Shown here piece after piece: positions 11,981-21,819 of a stretch of 64,000 nucleotides of DNA. Every line of letters starts with the position of its first letter. Within the stretch, counting starts at the first letter, position 1. The notes below the pieces were generated by a model. The model worked only from the letters and a program-made list of their open reading frames with translations. It did no database searches and was not told the origin of the DNA. Location: assembly GCA_047967505.1 (NCBI GenBank), contig CM106539.1; one strand, written 5' to 3'. This stretch comes from Dipteris shenzhenensis (taxonomy: Eukaryota; Polypodiophyta; Polypodiopsida; Gleicheniales). The position numbers and the translations under genes were made by a program.

Positions 11981-11982
11981 CT

Positions 11983-12300
11983 CATTTAGAGAAAGAATAC
12001 AAAATTGAGCAAAATGATTAATTCACATATGGCATATGCCACATCTCCTCTTTCTTTTGAACTTGTAGCTCATTTAGAGAAAATATACAAAATTGAGCAA
12101 AATGATTAATTCACATATGGCATACACCATATGTTATTTTAGAGAAGGCTTCCTTTGATTTCTAAGCCACACCTTCATCTAAAGATTTCTAAATTTGAAA
12201 AAAAAAAAGTTAATAGCAAAAAATATTGTTTTAGAGAAGGCTTCTTTGATGGTGTGGCTTAAGCCACACCTTCATCTAAATATTTCTAAATTTGAGAAAA
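11983..12300. repeat. Two adjoining short duplications with a 20-bp perfect palindrome
   Basis: A segment from CATTTAGAGAAA to CACATATGGCATA occurs at about 11983-12042 and 12072-12130. Next to it, GAAGGCTTC...AAGCCACACCTTCATCTAAA occurs at about 12147 and 12236. The second of these carries the perfect palindrome GGTGTGGCTTAAGCCACACC at 12251-12270, of which the first copy keeps only the right half. Confidence 0.65.
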
Positions 12301-13410
12301 AATAATAAATTAATAGAAAAAATGAGGGTTTTGAAGAAAATGTTTTTACTTTATTTTTTAAATAAATTTCTTTCCAAAAAACATAAATTCACTTTTGAAA
12401 TATATTTTCAAATTTAGATCTCAAAATGGGAGTTTTCTAGATATTTTTATTTTTTTCCTAAATTACTAGAAAAAATAAGGTTTTTTCAAAAAATGTTTAC
12501 TGATTTTGAACTTTTTTGCATTTTTTCCAAAAAAATATAATTTCACATTTGGATTTTTTTTTTCAATTTGATAGCTCAAAATGGGGGTTTACTAAAAGAA
12601 TTCTTCGAAGTTTGATTTTTTTTAAATTTAATTAAAATAAGATAGGGTTTTAAAAAAAATACTTGTGCATTTTGATTTTTTTCTAATTTTATATCATTAA
12701 ATTAGGGTTTATGGTTTAGGGTTTCAATGGAAAACAAGAAAATATGTGTGTCCATCCATGCAAATGATGTTCCAAGCGTATGATACTTTGCAAGGACTTA
12801 CATTAAGGCCTATGTAAAGTATCATGCTCATCCAAAACACAAGAAGCATGTTTTATGCTTTTAATACTCATGCAAGATCCATGGTTCAAGTAAGTGAACA
12901 AGGAAATATGCATGTCCAACTATGTAAATGATATTTCAGGTGTCTGGTCCTTTGCACAGGTGTCTAATACTTTGCACAGGCCTTAATCTTACTAAAGTTA
13001 GGCTTGTGCAAAGCATCATGTTCCCATGAAAGATACATACACATGTTAGAAATACACCCTTGCATGATTCATGGAAAGAAAGACGAGTACTAGGACCTAT
13101 CGTGATGAGTTAGAGATGCGCTCTAGACACGTGCTTCTATTATTATAAAATTTGTATTACAAAAATTGGCAAGAGAATATTGAGCTCTTTTTATCAGCCT
13201 TAGCCCTACAATTGGCCGTTTGCATCCTAAGGTGTAGCCTTGGACCCATTTGCATCTTGTGCGGCATCTCAAAGGAGGTTGGACACAAATAGGGCACTTC
13301 TACTTTGAAAGGAGTACTATCCTACCGTGCAAGGCTTTAAAGGACATTGGACATAAATAGGGTTGCTTTGGAAGGAATACTACCCTACCGTGTAAGCCTT
13401 GGAAGGAGGT
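12301..13410. other. No recognisable gene
   Basis: Poly-A/T-rich DNA to about 12700, then text with repeated words around ACTTTGCA(C/A)AGG and GTAAAGTATCATG (12780-13030) that can form weak hairpins. From 13200 to 13430 there are similar phrases (GGAAGGA(A/G)TACTA(T/C)CCTACCGTG) about 75 bp apart. No protein motif. Confidence 0.4.
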
Positions 13411-13414
13411 TGGA

Positions 13415-13765
13415 CATAGGTTTAGGGTCTAGGGATTGAGGGTTAAGGGTTAAGGGGTTAGGATTTAGGGTTTAGGGTTTTATGGTTTTTAAGGCTAGAA
13501 TTAGGGTTTAGGGATTAGGGGTTAGGGTTTAGGATTTAGGGTTTAGGGATTAGGGGTTAAGTTTTAAGGGGTTAGGGTTTAGGATTTAGGGTTTATGGTT
13601 TCGAGAGCCAAAATTAGGGTTTAGGATTTGGGGATTAGGGGTTAGGATTTAGGGAGGTAAGATTAGGGTTGAGGGTTTAAAGAGCTAGGATTAGGGTTTA
13701 GGGTGTTTGGGTTAAGGATTTAGGGTTTATTTTAGGGGGTAGGGTTTAGAGGATTTGGGTTTAGC
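13415..13765. repeat. Interstitial degenerate plant telomere-type repeats
   Basis: Dense GGGTTTAGGG, TTAGGGTTTAGG and GGGATTAGGGGTTAGGG words, variants of the plant telomere unit TTTAGGG, run for about 350 bp on the plus strand. The array is degenerate, with spacers such as TTTTTAAGGCTAGAA, so it is old or arose from related promoter-type repeats rather than being a fresh telomere. Isolated copies also occur near 12705-12725. Confidence 0.65.
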
Positions 13766-13893
13766 AAATTGCTAATTGCTAAATCTTAAATCCTTTATTG
13801 AAAACATGGATTTCTAAGTAAGACCTCCCATATTTTCTAAACAAGACCTAGATTTCTAAATAATTAATAAAGTAGATTATTGAGAAGAGACTA

Positions 13894-16050
13894 ATGTTCT
13901 TTATAATGGTTGTTATAGCTTGTTTGCAAAGGAAACTCATAAAGGAGATGGCTACAAAATTTATTCTTGGGATGGAGGTGATTCTATGTTGCAAAAGAGA
14001 AGTAGTTGCATTTGCTACAATCCGTGAAAGTGATCCAAATTCTATTTGTCACTTTAGAAGACTTGGCGAAGATAAGGTGGCGGGGTTATCATATCAAAGA
14101 TTCTTAGTGCACATGTTGAGCTAAAGCATAAGTGTGGGGATATGGAAATCCTTGGAGATGTTATGCCCTATAATACTTCCAACAACAAAGCATTTATTGT
14201 ATGGGACAGAGATGAGACTTATCCAACACATGTCATCAGGAATACAAAGTGCATATCTTTGGATTTTAGAGTGGGAGATATTTTACAAATGTTATCATTT
14301 GTAAATAAGAACGTAGTAGAAGGTCAAGTCTTGGGATTTGGACAAGTGGAACACTGGACATTTGCGCAAATGAGAATTCAAAAAGTTACTGATGATGGTA
14401 TGAATGATAACTCAATCTCATTGGATGGTCCCTACTATGAGGTAGGTAAGGATTTGAGATGGAGCATGCAATTTTTAAAGATTGGAAAGACTCGGCATGT
14501 GATTTTTAATGATAAACATAATGTATACTATAACATCAAAGAATTGAAAGAATATGCCAATGTACCAAGCTCTATTCCTTCGGAGATGGATGATTCCAAT
14601 GCACTCAACTATAGCATTGACATCTTATCAAGAGTCGATGAGTTCATTGGTACCGAGAAAGAAAAAGATTTCACAAGTGATGCCTTATCCGGGGTGGGTG
14701 GATGAGTTCATGCACATTGAGAACTTGGGCAAAGATGTCAAAAGTGATATCTTATCACAAGCATGGAGGACTTCATGGATACTGATAAAGTTCTTGGAGT
14801 CAAACCAAGTAACTATGGAATTATGAAAATCATGCATGATGATATAATGAGTGATGTTCTCTCAGGAGTAGAGGAGTTTCAAGACTATGGAGTCATGAAA
14901 TACATAGAAAGTGCATCAATGAGTGATGTTCTATGACGAATAGATGAGTTTGAAGACCATTCTAGACACTCTATCACCACTGTGACTAGTGGTTCTACGA
15001 TTGTATCAAAAGTAGGGATGAGATCAACAAAGGACTAGTTGGTATTTGACTTTGACTGTGAAACAGTTAATGTTACAAATGGTTCTACGAATGTATCAAA
15101 AGCAGGGATGAGATCAACAAAGGACTATTTAGTATTTGACTATTAGAGTGATAAGATCAAGGATATAACATCCCATGAAAACAAAGTGACAAATAAATCT
15201 TACAAGGAGAACTGTACAAATCCAAATAAGGATGTACAGAAGGTCCCAAAATGGACATACAGATGCATGAAACAAAAGCGAGTCCAGGTAGATCCAAAAA
15301 AGCAACCAAAGAGAATAAGAGTAATGAATGAAGATGTTATGCTAAAAGCAATGCGTTCTACATGTTGTAAGCGTAGATGTATGCGATCCATTAACTTACA
15401 TGACATCAAGGGCTATAGAGAACATGTCTGGCAAAGAAAAGCGAGTAGAAGAAATAGATACCTACTCATGAGACTGTCTTTCTTTCTTGTAAATGATAAG
15501 AGAAGGCTAAGTTCAGGACAACATATAAGGCCTCTTATAAATGGAAAAAGTATATGCAATAATGCATGTCGCATTATTACATGATTATCACGTGGCACAT
15601 ATTGAAATTTGGCTAATAAAGCAAAGTATTGAGTAAAATTTAACAATCATGGTGGAAACACAGGAAGGCCCAAAACAAGAGCCTCAACAGTTGCGGCAAC
15701 AGCAATTTTGAAAGACTACATTCATGAAAATGCTTTACCGCAACCCCATCTATCAAAAATGCATCTTTCGATAGGTTTGATAAAAAAAGAAGTATTTAAC
15801 TCTATTGGAGAAACACAGAGGAAAAGAGGGCATGCACCGGCATCTTTTCATACTTTGTATACTCTTTGGAAAAAAAGCTTTAGACATGTTAAAATCCCAA
15901 AGAGGCAAAAAATGTCAAACTGCAACGATTGTGATGATCTAAAGCGAGCACTTGAGAGTGCAGCATGTCCAGAACAAAAAGAAGCATTAAAAAAAAAGAA
16001 TAAAATATGGATTTTGGAAGGAGTAAGCTATTTCTCATCCAAATGAGTAT
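13894..16050 (+). pseudogene. DUF7869-type mobile gene, 5' part, cut by the Ty3 insertion
   Basis: The coding similarity runs in order. An N-terminal region (13960-14200: VVAFATIRESDP, then AFIVWDRDETYP) resembles start segments of plant mobile-element proteins. A middle part follows, with an acidic VDEF-type repeat (14600-14960). A CCKRRC motif and a domain ending NNHGGNTGRPKTRA lie at 15350-15680, then HENALPQPH, a WKKSF segment and CNDCDDLKRAL at 15935-15960. This is the usual order before the catalytic-like DUF7869 domain. The right frame at the break reads SHPNEY, and the 3' half at 29673 resumes with YMCVIVDGMDQ. Several stops and frameshifts (about 14130, 14706, 15585, 16000) make it a pseudogene. 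DUF7869 has a DDE-like look by my reading; its function is not established to my knowledge. Confidence 0.75.
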
Positions 16051-17659
16051 TGTGATGCCAAAAATTGATATTTTTTATTTGGCATTGGTATTGTTTTCTT
16101 CTATGTTTGATAAGACTTTGAGTAGCAAGTGATAGCCTAGCGGCTCTCACTTATTTCTATTTTCTAAGATATTGTATGGGATTAAGAGGATGAGTGAAAT
16201 GGATCATTGTAAATACCATAGGTATGAATTATAAATACCTTGGTATGGGGTGAGAGTTATTTGTGTATGGGATATTATGGGGTTTTTAGAAAATAGGAAG
16301 AGTGAGTCATATAAAGAGGTGGGCTCATGTCCACATGTTCCAATAATATAAGAGAGGCCACATGCCAAGCGTGTGGAAGGCATGTGGAGGAGTGTGGAGT
16401 CAAGAGGAATCCTTCTAGAATTCCTATGTGGATTACGGAGGATGTGGATATATGGAAAAGAGAGGGTCTCTATGGGCTCCATGTGGGAAGACCCTTGACT
16501 TTCTCAATATTTTAAGAGTTTTGAGCATCTTTTGATGGGACACATGGCAAGAGTAGCCAAAAAGGACATGGATGGTGACATGCGGGCTTATGCGATTGAT
16601 GGGGAAAGGAATCTATAGTAAGCAATTGTAAATGGGTGAAGGAGGGTGACAAAATCTCTATAAAAGGAGGCCTCCTCTCCCTTGTTCATCAATCTCTTCC
16701 ACCATTAGGCCTCATGTTTCTGTAGCTCTAGTCTCCTCAAGCCTCTTCCATGAGCCTTCTCTCCCTCTTGTTGATATTCTCTTCTGTAGACTCGAGTCCA
16801 TCTCTCTCTCGTTTGTTCTCTCTCTATAAGTAGTCTTGGAGCTTTTGTTCCCTCTTGTACATATGAAAACTCTTCTTCTCCCTTGTGTTTGTAGTGTTTT
16901 GAGTTGCATTGGAGTGGAGTCTCACTCTATTGGTAATGAAGGTCACTTCATGACAGATTTTACCCCGTCTAGTAAACTGCCCATAACTTTCTAGCCGTTT
17001 CCCTGTTTCTTACGAAACATATATCGTGAAGGTCTCTTTAAGGCACATGTTTGTATGTTCTTAGATCTTAAATCAGATATTGCTACAAAAAGTTATGGGT
17101 CTCTGTGTCTGACAGTCTATTTTCATGATAGTTTTTACCCCCGTCTAGTAAACTGCCCATAACTTTTTAGCCGCTTCTTTGTTTCTTACATGTATATCAA
17201 TGCGAAGCCTATCTCAAGATGCATCTCTTTATGTGTTTGAATCTTTGATATCATGTCTCTATTGAAAGTTATAGGCCTCTGTGTCTAATGACAATTTATA
17301 GAGTGTTTTGAGCTAAGTGTAAAGGTGTCTATGAAGGAGGTGCAATGTTTCCTCGGAACCTATCCATCCAACCCAATCAGCCCCTTCAAACTCCTTGATA
17401 TATATCAATTCATGTCATGTTGAGCTGCAAGATCTTCTTTCAACAACGTATCGCTCTTCTCTTTGGTGCAGACCCTTTGGTGCAGACCGGGCTCGTTGAG
17501 ATTATGGCCTCTGCTGATCCTTTCCTTCTCCCTCTGGTGTGGTATCTTAGCTTCCTTTTAATGTCCCTTTCTCAATGATAAATATCTTTGTCAGTCAGTT
17601 CGAAAGCAGCAAGAAGTGAAGAGGCGTGTGAAGTTTATTACCCCCAACTTAATGTCACA
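16051..17659 (+). repeat. Left LTR of the Ty3 element (1609 bp)
   Basis: Aligns with 27594-29672 over its full length. Relative to the right LTR it lacks about 395 bp just after GGTCACTTCA (at 16950) and about 75 bp near 17540. It keeps two of the three roughly 176-bp internal repeats (CATAACTT words at 16982 and 17158). A TATAAAAG word at about 16661 is a plausible LTR promoter. Confidence 0.85.
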
Positions 17660-17664
17660 TCTTT

Positions 17665-17682
17665 TGGTGGAGACGTCGGGTA
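17665..17682 (+). other. Primer-binding site of the Ty3 element, tRNA-Ala-like
   Basis: TGGTGGAGACGTCGGGTA starts 5 bases after the left LTR. Its first nine bases match the complement of the CCA-tailed 3' end of plant alanine tRNA as I remember it (ending ATCTCCACCA); the next bases match only partly. Another tRNA is possible. Confidence 0.5.
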
Positions 17683-18329
17683 CGTTTGGTATTGGATTCA
17701 TCCCACCTTACTAAACGGTCTTGGGTGTACTTGATTGCATGTTATGCCTAGTGTATGCATGTGTTTTCTGATGTGATAAAGAAGATGCCTAGAAAAACTC
17801 CGTTAGAAGAGATTTCCACCCATTTAAGAGAGCTAGAAGATTGTGAAGGTGATGCTCAAGCTATTTGCACAGTCATCATGATCATATTTTTTATGTTTGC
17901 ACTGTTGAATATATTGGTGAATTGACAATGCCGACAACAGGGACAATGATAGATTGGGTATTGTTTCATGCACTGGTAGCTTGATGTGAAGAAGAGTTGA
18001 GTCTTTGGATAGTTTTTGACTATAATAGTGGAGTGGTGATTCTCAATGCTTTCAACTTCTGTTGCTATGCAAATGATGAAGAGTACAATATCTTGAAGCT
18101 GTTATGTGCACTTCCAATTATGAGAAGGGTGATTCTTGAATGCATGTATACACAATGCTTTTGTGGTGCTGGTTGGTCACTTATTTTTTAAGATTTTGTT
18201 GAGGATCACATTGTGGAGGGTTTTCAACAAGTGGTTATGCAAAATAAGTTGGTCTTAGTATACTAAGGCTCTGTGGGATCTTGTTTGGGATATTATTTGG
18301 ATCTTGGTGTTTCCTTTTTGTGTTTCATC
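17683..18329 (+). other. Ty3 leader region
   Basis: Between the primer site and gag. It holds no recognisable domain. Short open frames here (for example 17997-18191) lack motifs. Confidence 0.5.
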
Positions 18330-19726
18330 ATGGTGAAGATTCCAGTGTTTCGAGGGACCCAAGGGAAAGACCCGGAGTCTTATCTTCGGGATTTTCTTCA
18401 AGGATACTAGCAATGAAGTAGAGATTTGGGGCAGTGGAGTCGCCAAATGCTTTGATGTTGCAGTTGGACCGGTTCTATCAAGGAGAGGGTGAGATGGTCT
18501 CTGCGTTGGCAGTAATGAAGTAGAGATTTGGGGCAGTGGAGTCGCCAAATGCTTTGATGTTACAGTTGGACTGGTTCTATCAAGGAGAGGGTGAGATGGT
18601 CTCTACGTTGGCAATCTGATATGAAACTTTATGGACAAAGTATGAAAGGGCAGCTTTGCAAGCTGTGGCATCTGCATCATCGGCCCCTCAAAGTCTCTCA
18701 GGGATGGAGCACTTGAAGATGAGCAAATTTGTTATGGCTTTGGAGCCTCGTCTAAGTAATGAGTAAAGATCCAACAACATACATGGAGGCACTTCACATT
18801 GCGACCAAGAAAGAAGCTTCTCTAAAGATCGAATCCTCTTTTGTGTCTTCAACAAATTCAACTTCTAAGGTGGAGGTAATGGGCACTCCTCAGGTACCAG
18901 AGTCCTCTAAGTTAGATCATAATATCTCCCAATTGATGGCAGAGTTTGCTGATTTGAAATTGCATTTGGTTAATGCACGACAACCTAGAGCACCAAAGAG
19001 TGAAGATAGGCCTTGAGATAAGAGTGGGGTCACTTGCTATGAATGTAATGAAAGAGGTCACTATTGCCCCGAGTGTCCTAGATTGAGAAAGAAAGAAGAA
19101 AAACAAGTATCCTTGTTAGAAGCTTCTTCAAGGGATGAGGAAAGAGAGGTAATGATGGGTAAACGGGGGCATGGTAAAGCAAAAGAAGAAGAAGAAATCA
19201 AGGAAGAAGTAGATGAGGAACATCAGGAAGAGGAACACCGTAGTAAGAAAAAGAAGGCATCTAGAAGGAGAATCAGCCAGTCACACTTTCCTTTAGGACA
19301 AGGCATTGGAAGCTATGACTTGTTGTCCGACCTTAAAGAAAAGGAGGCTCATATCACCTTTGGTCAATTACTTGCTTTGTCTCCAAAACTACAGAAAGAA
19401 TGGAAAAAGCTAGCAAGCACAAGAGTGTCAAAGAAGAAAAAGAAGAAAAGTTCCATCCCTGTTGTTCAAAAGGTAGATATAGATGTTGGTGATGATGTAC
19501 CTGTGGTTGATGTGATCATTGATGGTCAAGTGATTTCTAATGTGTACATTGATGGAGGTGCATCGATTAATGTCATAAGTGAGAAGACCATGATAGATGC
19601 TGATTTAAAATACTCTAGTACTACCTCTCCTTATCGCATCAAATTGGCTGACAACACTAGGGTTAAGACCTTGGAAGTTGTGAAGAATCTAGAAGTGGAA
19701 TTTTTGTGCCGACTACTTTTTTGGTG
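18330..19726 (+). pseudogene. Ty3 gag and protease, with stops and a 103-bp tandem duplication
   Basis: The ATG at 18330 begins MVKIPVFRGTQGKDPES, a typical gag capsid start, and stops at 18410. A roughly 103-bp unit starting AATGAAGTAGAGATTTGGGG is then present twice (about 18411-18513 and 18514-18605). Gag resumes to a stop near 19015. A CCHC zinc knuckle, CYECNERGHYCPEC, lies at 19035-19076 (Cx2Cx4Hx4C). A lysine/glutamate-rich linker follows. The protease centre VYIDGGASINVI at about 19543-19578 has the DGG triad common in plant Ty3 elements. The frame stops at 19727. Protease and knuckle look intact; the capsid is broken. Confidence 0.8.
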
Positions 19727-20046
19727 ATCCCTACCAAGCTAGATGCACGTGCCTATCCATTGATTTTGGGAAGGCATTGGCTATGCAAGGTGAAGGCTAT
19801 TCAAAAGTGGGATACCGGAGAATTGATTTTGTAGGGAAATGATAAGAAGGTGTGCTCCAACATCAGAAGCCGCAAAAGGAAGTTGTCAAGGAGGAGTCTT
19901 CAACATCAGAGAGTTCGAGAAGAGACAGGATGTAGCTCCGAGGAGTCCAGCTTAGAGGATGAGGTGGAAGGAGTGGCCTTTGGTCTTTGTCTTGGTCGGG
20001 ATGAGTCAGGAGGGAACAAGGTGGTGGTACAAGAAGATCGTGTACA

Positions 20047-20344
20047 TGTTGAGATATCAAGCTCTACCCCCGATATATCTCCTGGATGACTATCATTTAT
20101 GTCACTGCCTATGTTAGTTGTACTCGTGGTGTAGTTAGACTACCACGTATGTTTTTGGTTTGGGTTCACATATGAACCACGTATTCTAGGGTTTGACATA
20201 TAGGGTATTTCCCTCTTCTATTGTATTGTTGTTGTGTGCAAAAGTGAAGAAAGGCTTCACCCTCCAACCTTGTGTCCTCTCTCTTTTGTGTGTTGTGAAG
20301 AAAGCTGAACTTGAGTCTCCTATCTCTCTCCCTTATTCTTTACA
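20047..20344 (+). repeat. Left LTR of the nested copia (298 bp)
   Basis: Begins TGTTGAGATATCAAGC and ends TTATTCTTTACA. It differs from the right LTR at three bases: C/A in the CTACCC(C/A)CG word, G/A in CACT(G/A)CC, and G/T in CTATT(G/T)TATTG. Confidence 0.95.
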
Positions 20345-20357
20345 TGGTATCAGAGCC
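20345..20357 (+). other. Copia primer-binding site, initiator tRNA-Met
   Basis: TGGTATCAGAGCC directly abuts the left LTR and is the standard plant copia primer site complementary to the 3' end of initiator methionine tRNA. Confidence 0.95.
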
Positions 20358-20869
20358 TTGTTCGTGGTAAGGAGCTCAAGAAAGCAAGCCAAGTTTGTGG
20401 TGTCCTGGTAAGAGGACCAGTGTTGCTTTCCTATTTCGAGTTTGGGAGCAAATCTCTGCAGGTAGCACAGCCAGAAGTGCAGGAGTGCACTGTTTCAGAT
20501 TGAGAGGCCCTTCGCGGTGTGGCGAGAGCGCAGTATATGCTGCGCGGCCCGTTTCGAAGGCGGAAGTTCTTCGCAGGCACTCAGAAAAAGGCCCTGTTTT
20601 TGCTGTGCGACCACCGCGCGGCTAGTCGGTGGAAAGGTGCCACAGAAATTGCATCGTATGCCTGTGTGCAGAGATATTAGGAGTTGCAGATTCATGCCTG
20701 TTGCCTGTTGATGCAAAATCGTCACTAGGAAGTGACTGTGTGGTGAAATACCACTTTCGTCAGTGTTGCAGATCTGCCCCTGTGAGGCTTTTCGCAGAAG
20801 TTTTGCTATTTGCCCTTGTGAGGCATTTGCTGTGTTTACAGGTTGCTGTTGCAATTCGTGATTTGTAAA
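20358..20869 (+). other. Copia leader between primer site and gag
   Basis: About 510 bp without coding motifs. It is GC-richer than its surroundings and should be the untranslated leader with packaging and dimerisation signals, which I cannot identify by eye. Confidence 0.6.
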
Positions 20870-21819
20870 ATGTCTGAGAATCTGTCTACCATTGTCAGTG
20901 AGAAGCTTGACAAGAACAACTTCCAAGCATGGAAGTTCAGGATGACAAACTTCCTTATGGGAAAGGGAGTTTGGGATTACATCAGTGGTGAAACTGCAGA
21001 ACCAGTTTTGGGTACTGCTCCCACTCCTGCTGAATTGAAGGCCTTTAAAGAATGGCATGAAAAAGCCAGAAAATGCCTGTATTGGCTGTCTGTTAGCATT
21101 TCAGATTCTATGATTGTGCATATACAGGACGTAGAGACGCCTAAGGAGGCATGGGATACATTGGTGAAGCTGTATAGCACAAATACCAAAGCACGAAAGA
21201 TGCAGCTAAAGCAGGAGTTGCACAATGTGCAAAGGAAAAATCTGAATATAAATGAGTATTCCTTGAAGGTGAAAGGCCTTGCAGACTCTCTTGCCTCCAT
21301 TGGAGCACCTGTTGATGATGAGGACTTAGTGTCCGTGACCTTGAATGGTCTTGGGAAAGATTATGCACAGTTTCGGACATCCATTGGAGTCCGTGAAACA
21401 TTTCCTGATTTTCAGGAACTTATTGCTCTCTTGCTGAGTGAAGAGCAAAGGAACGGTGGTTCAGCCACCTCAACTTCCCAAGAGACTGCTTTCTACTCGA
21501 ATACAGGTAGAGGCAGGGGTAGAGGAAGAGGCCGTTTTGGTGGCCGTGCAGGAAATCAGAACCAACAGCAACAACAGGAAAACCAGTCCTATGGAGGAGG
21601 ACGTGGTAGTTCTAGAGGCAGGGGGAGCCAAAGAGGCCGTGGTTCATGGCAAAGGAACCAGCAAGTAAATAGCAGCACAGAATGCTGCCTGGACACAAGG
21701 AGAATACATGCTATAAAAAGCAGAATGACATCAAAAGTGGGAAGTTGCAGCAAAGCAACTATGCATCATCAAGTGGGCATGGTGACGATAGAAATGAGCA
21801 CCTTTTTGTGATGTAGCAT
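20870..21819 (+). pseudogene. Copia gag
   Basis: The ATG at 20870 starts MSENLSTIVSEKLDKNNFQAW, followed by MTNFLMGKGVWDYI, a typical copia gag N-terminus (DUF4219/UBN2-type capsid). The capsid region is intact to about residue 195. A glycine/arginine-rich RGRGRGRF stretch follows. The zinc knuckle is damaged: the frame that continues into protease reads only its second half (PGHKENTC, about 21690), and the CxxC half is gone, so a small deletion near 21665 put gag and protease out of frame. In the protease frame a TAG at 21812-21814 (VM*HM) is a further stop. The gag frame itself ends at 21811. Confidence 0.88.

Noticed and set aside
13415-13765. True telomere end
   Set aside because: The repeat units are too degenerate and mobile genes continue on both sides.
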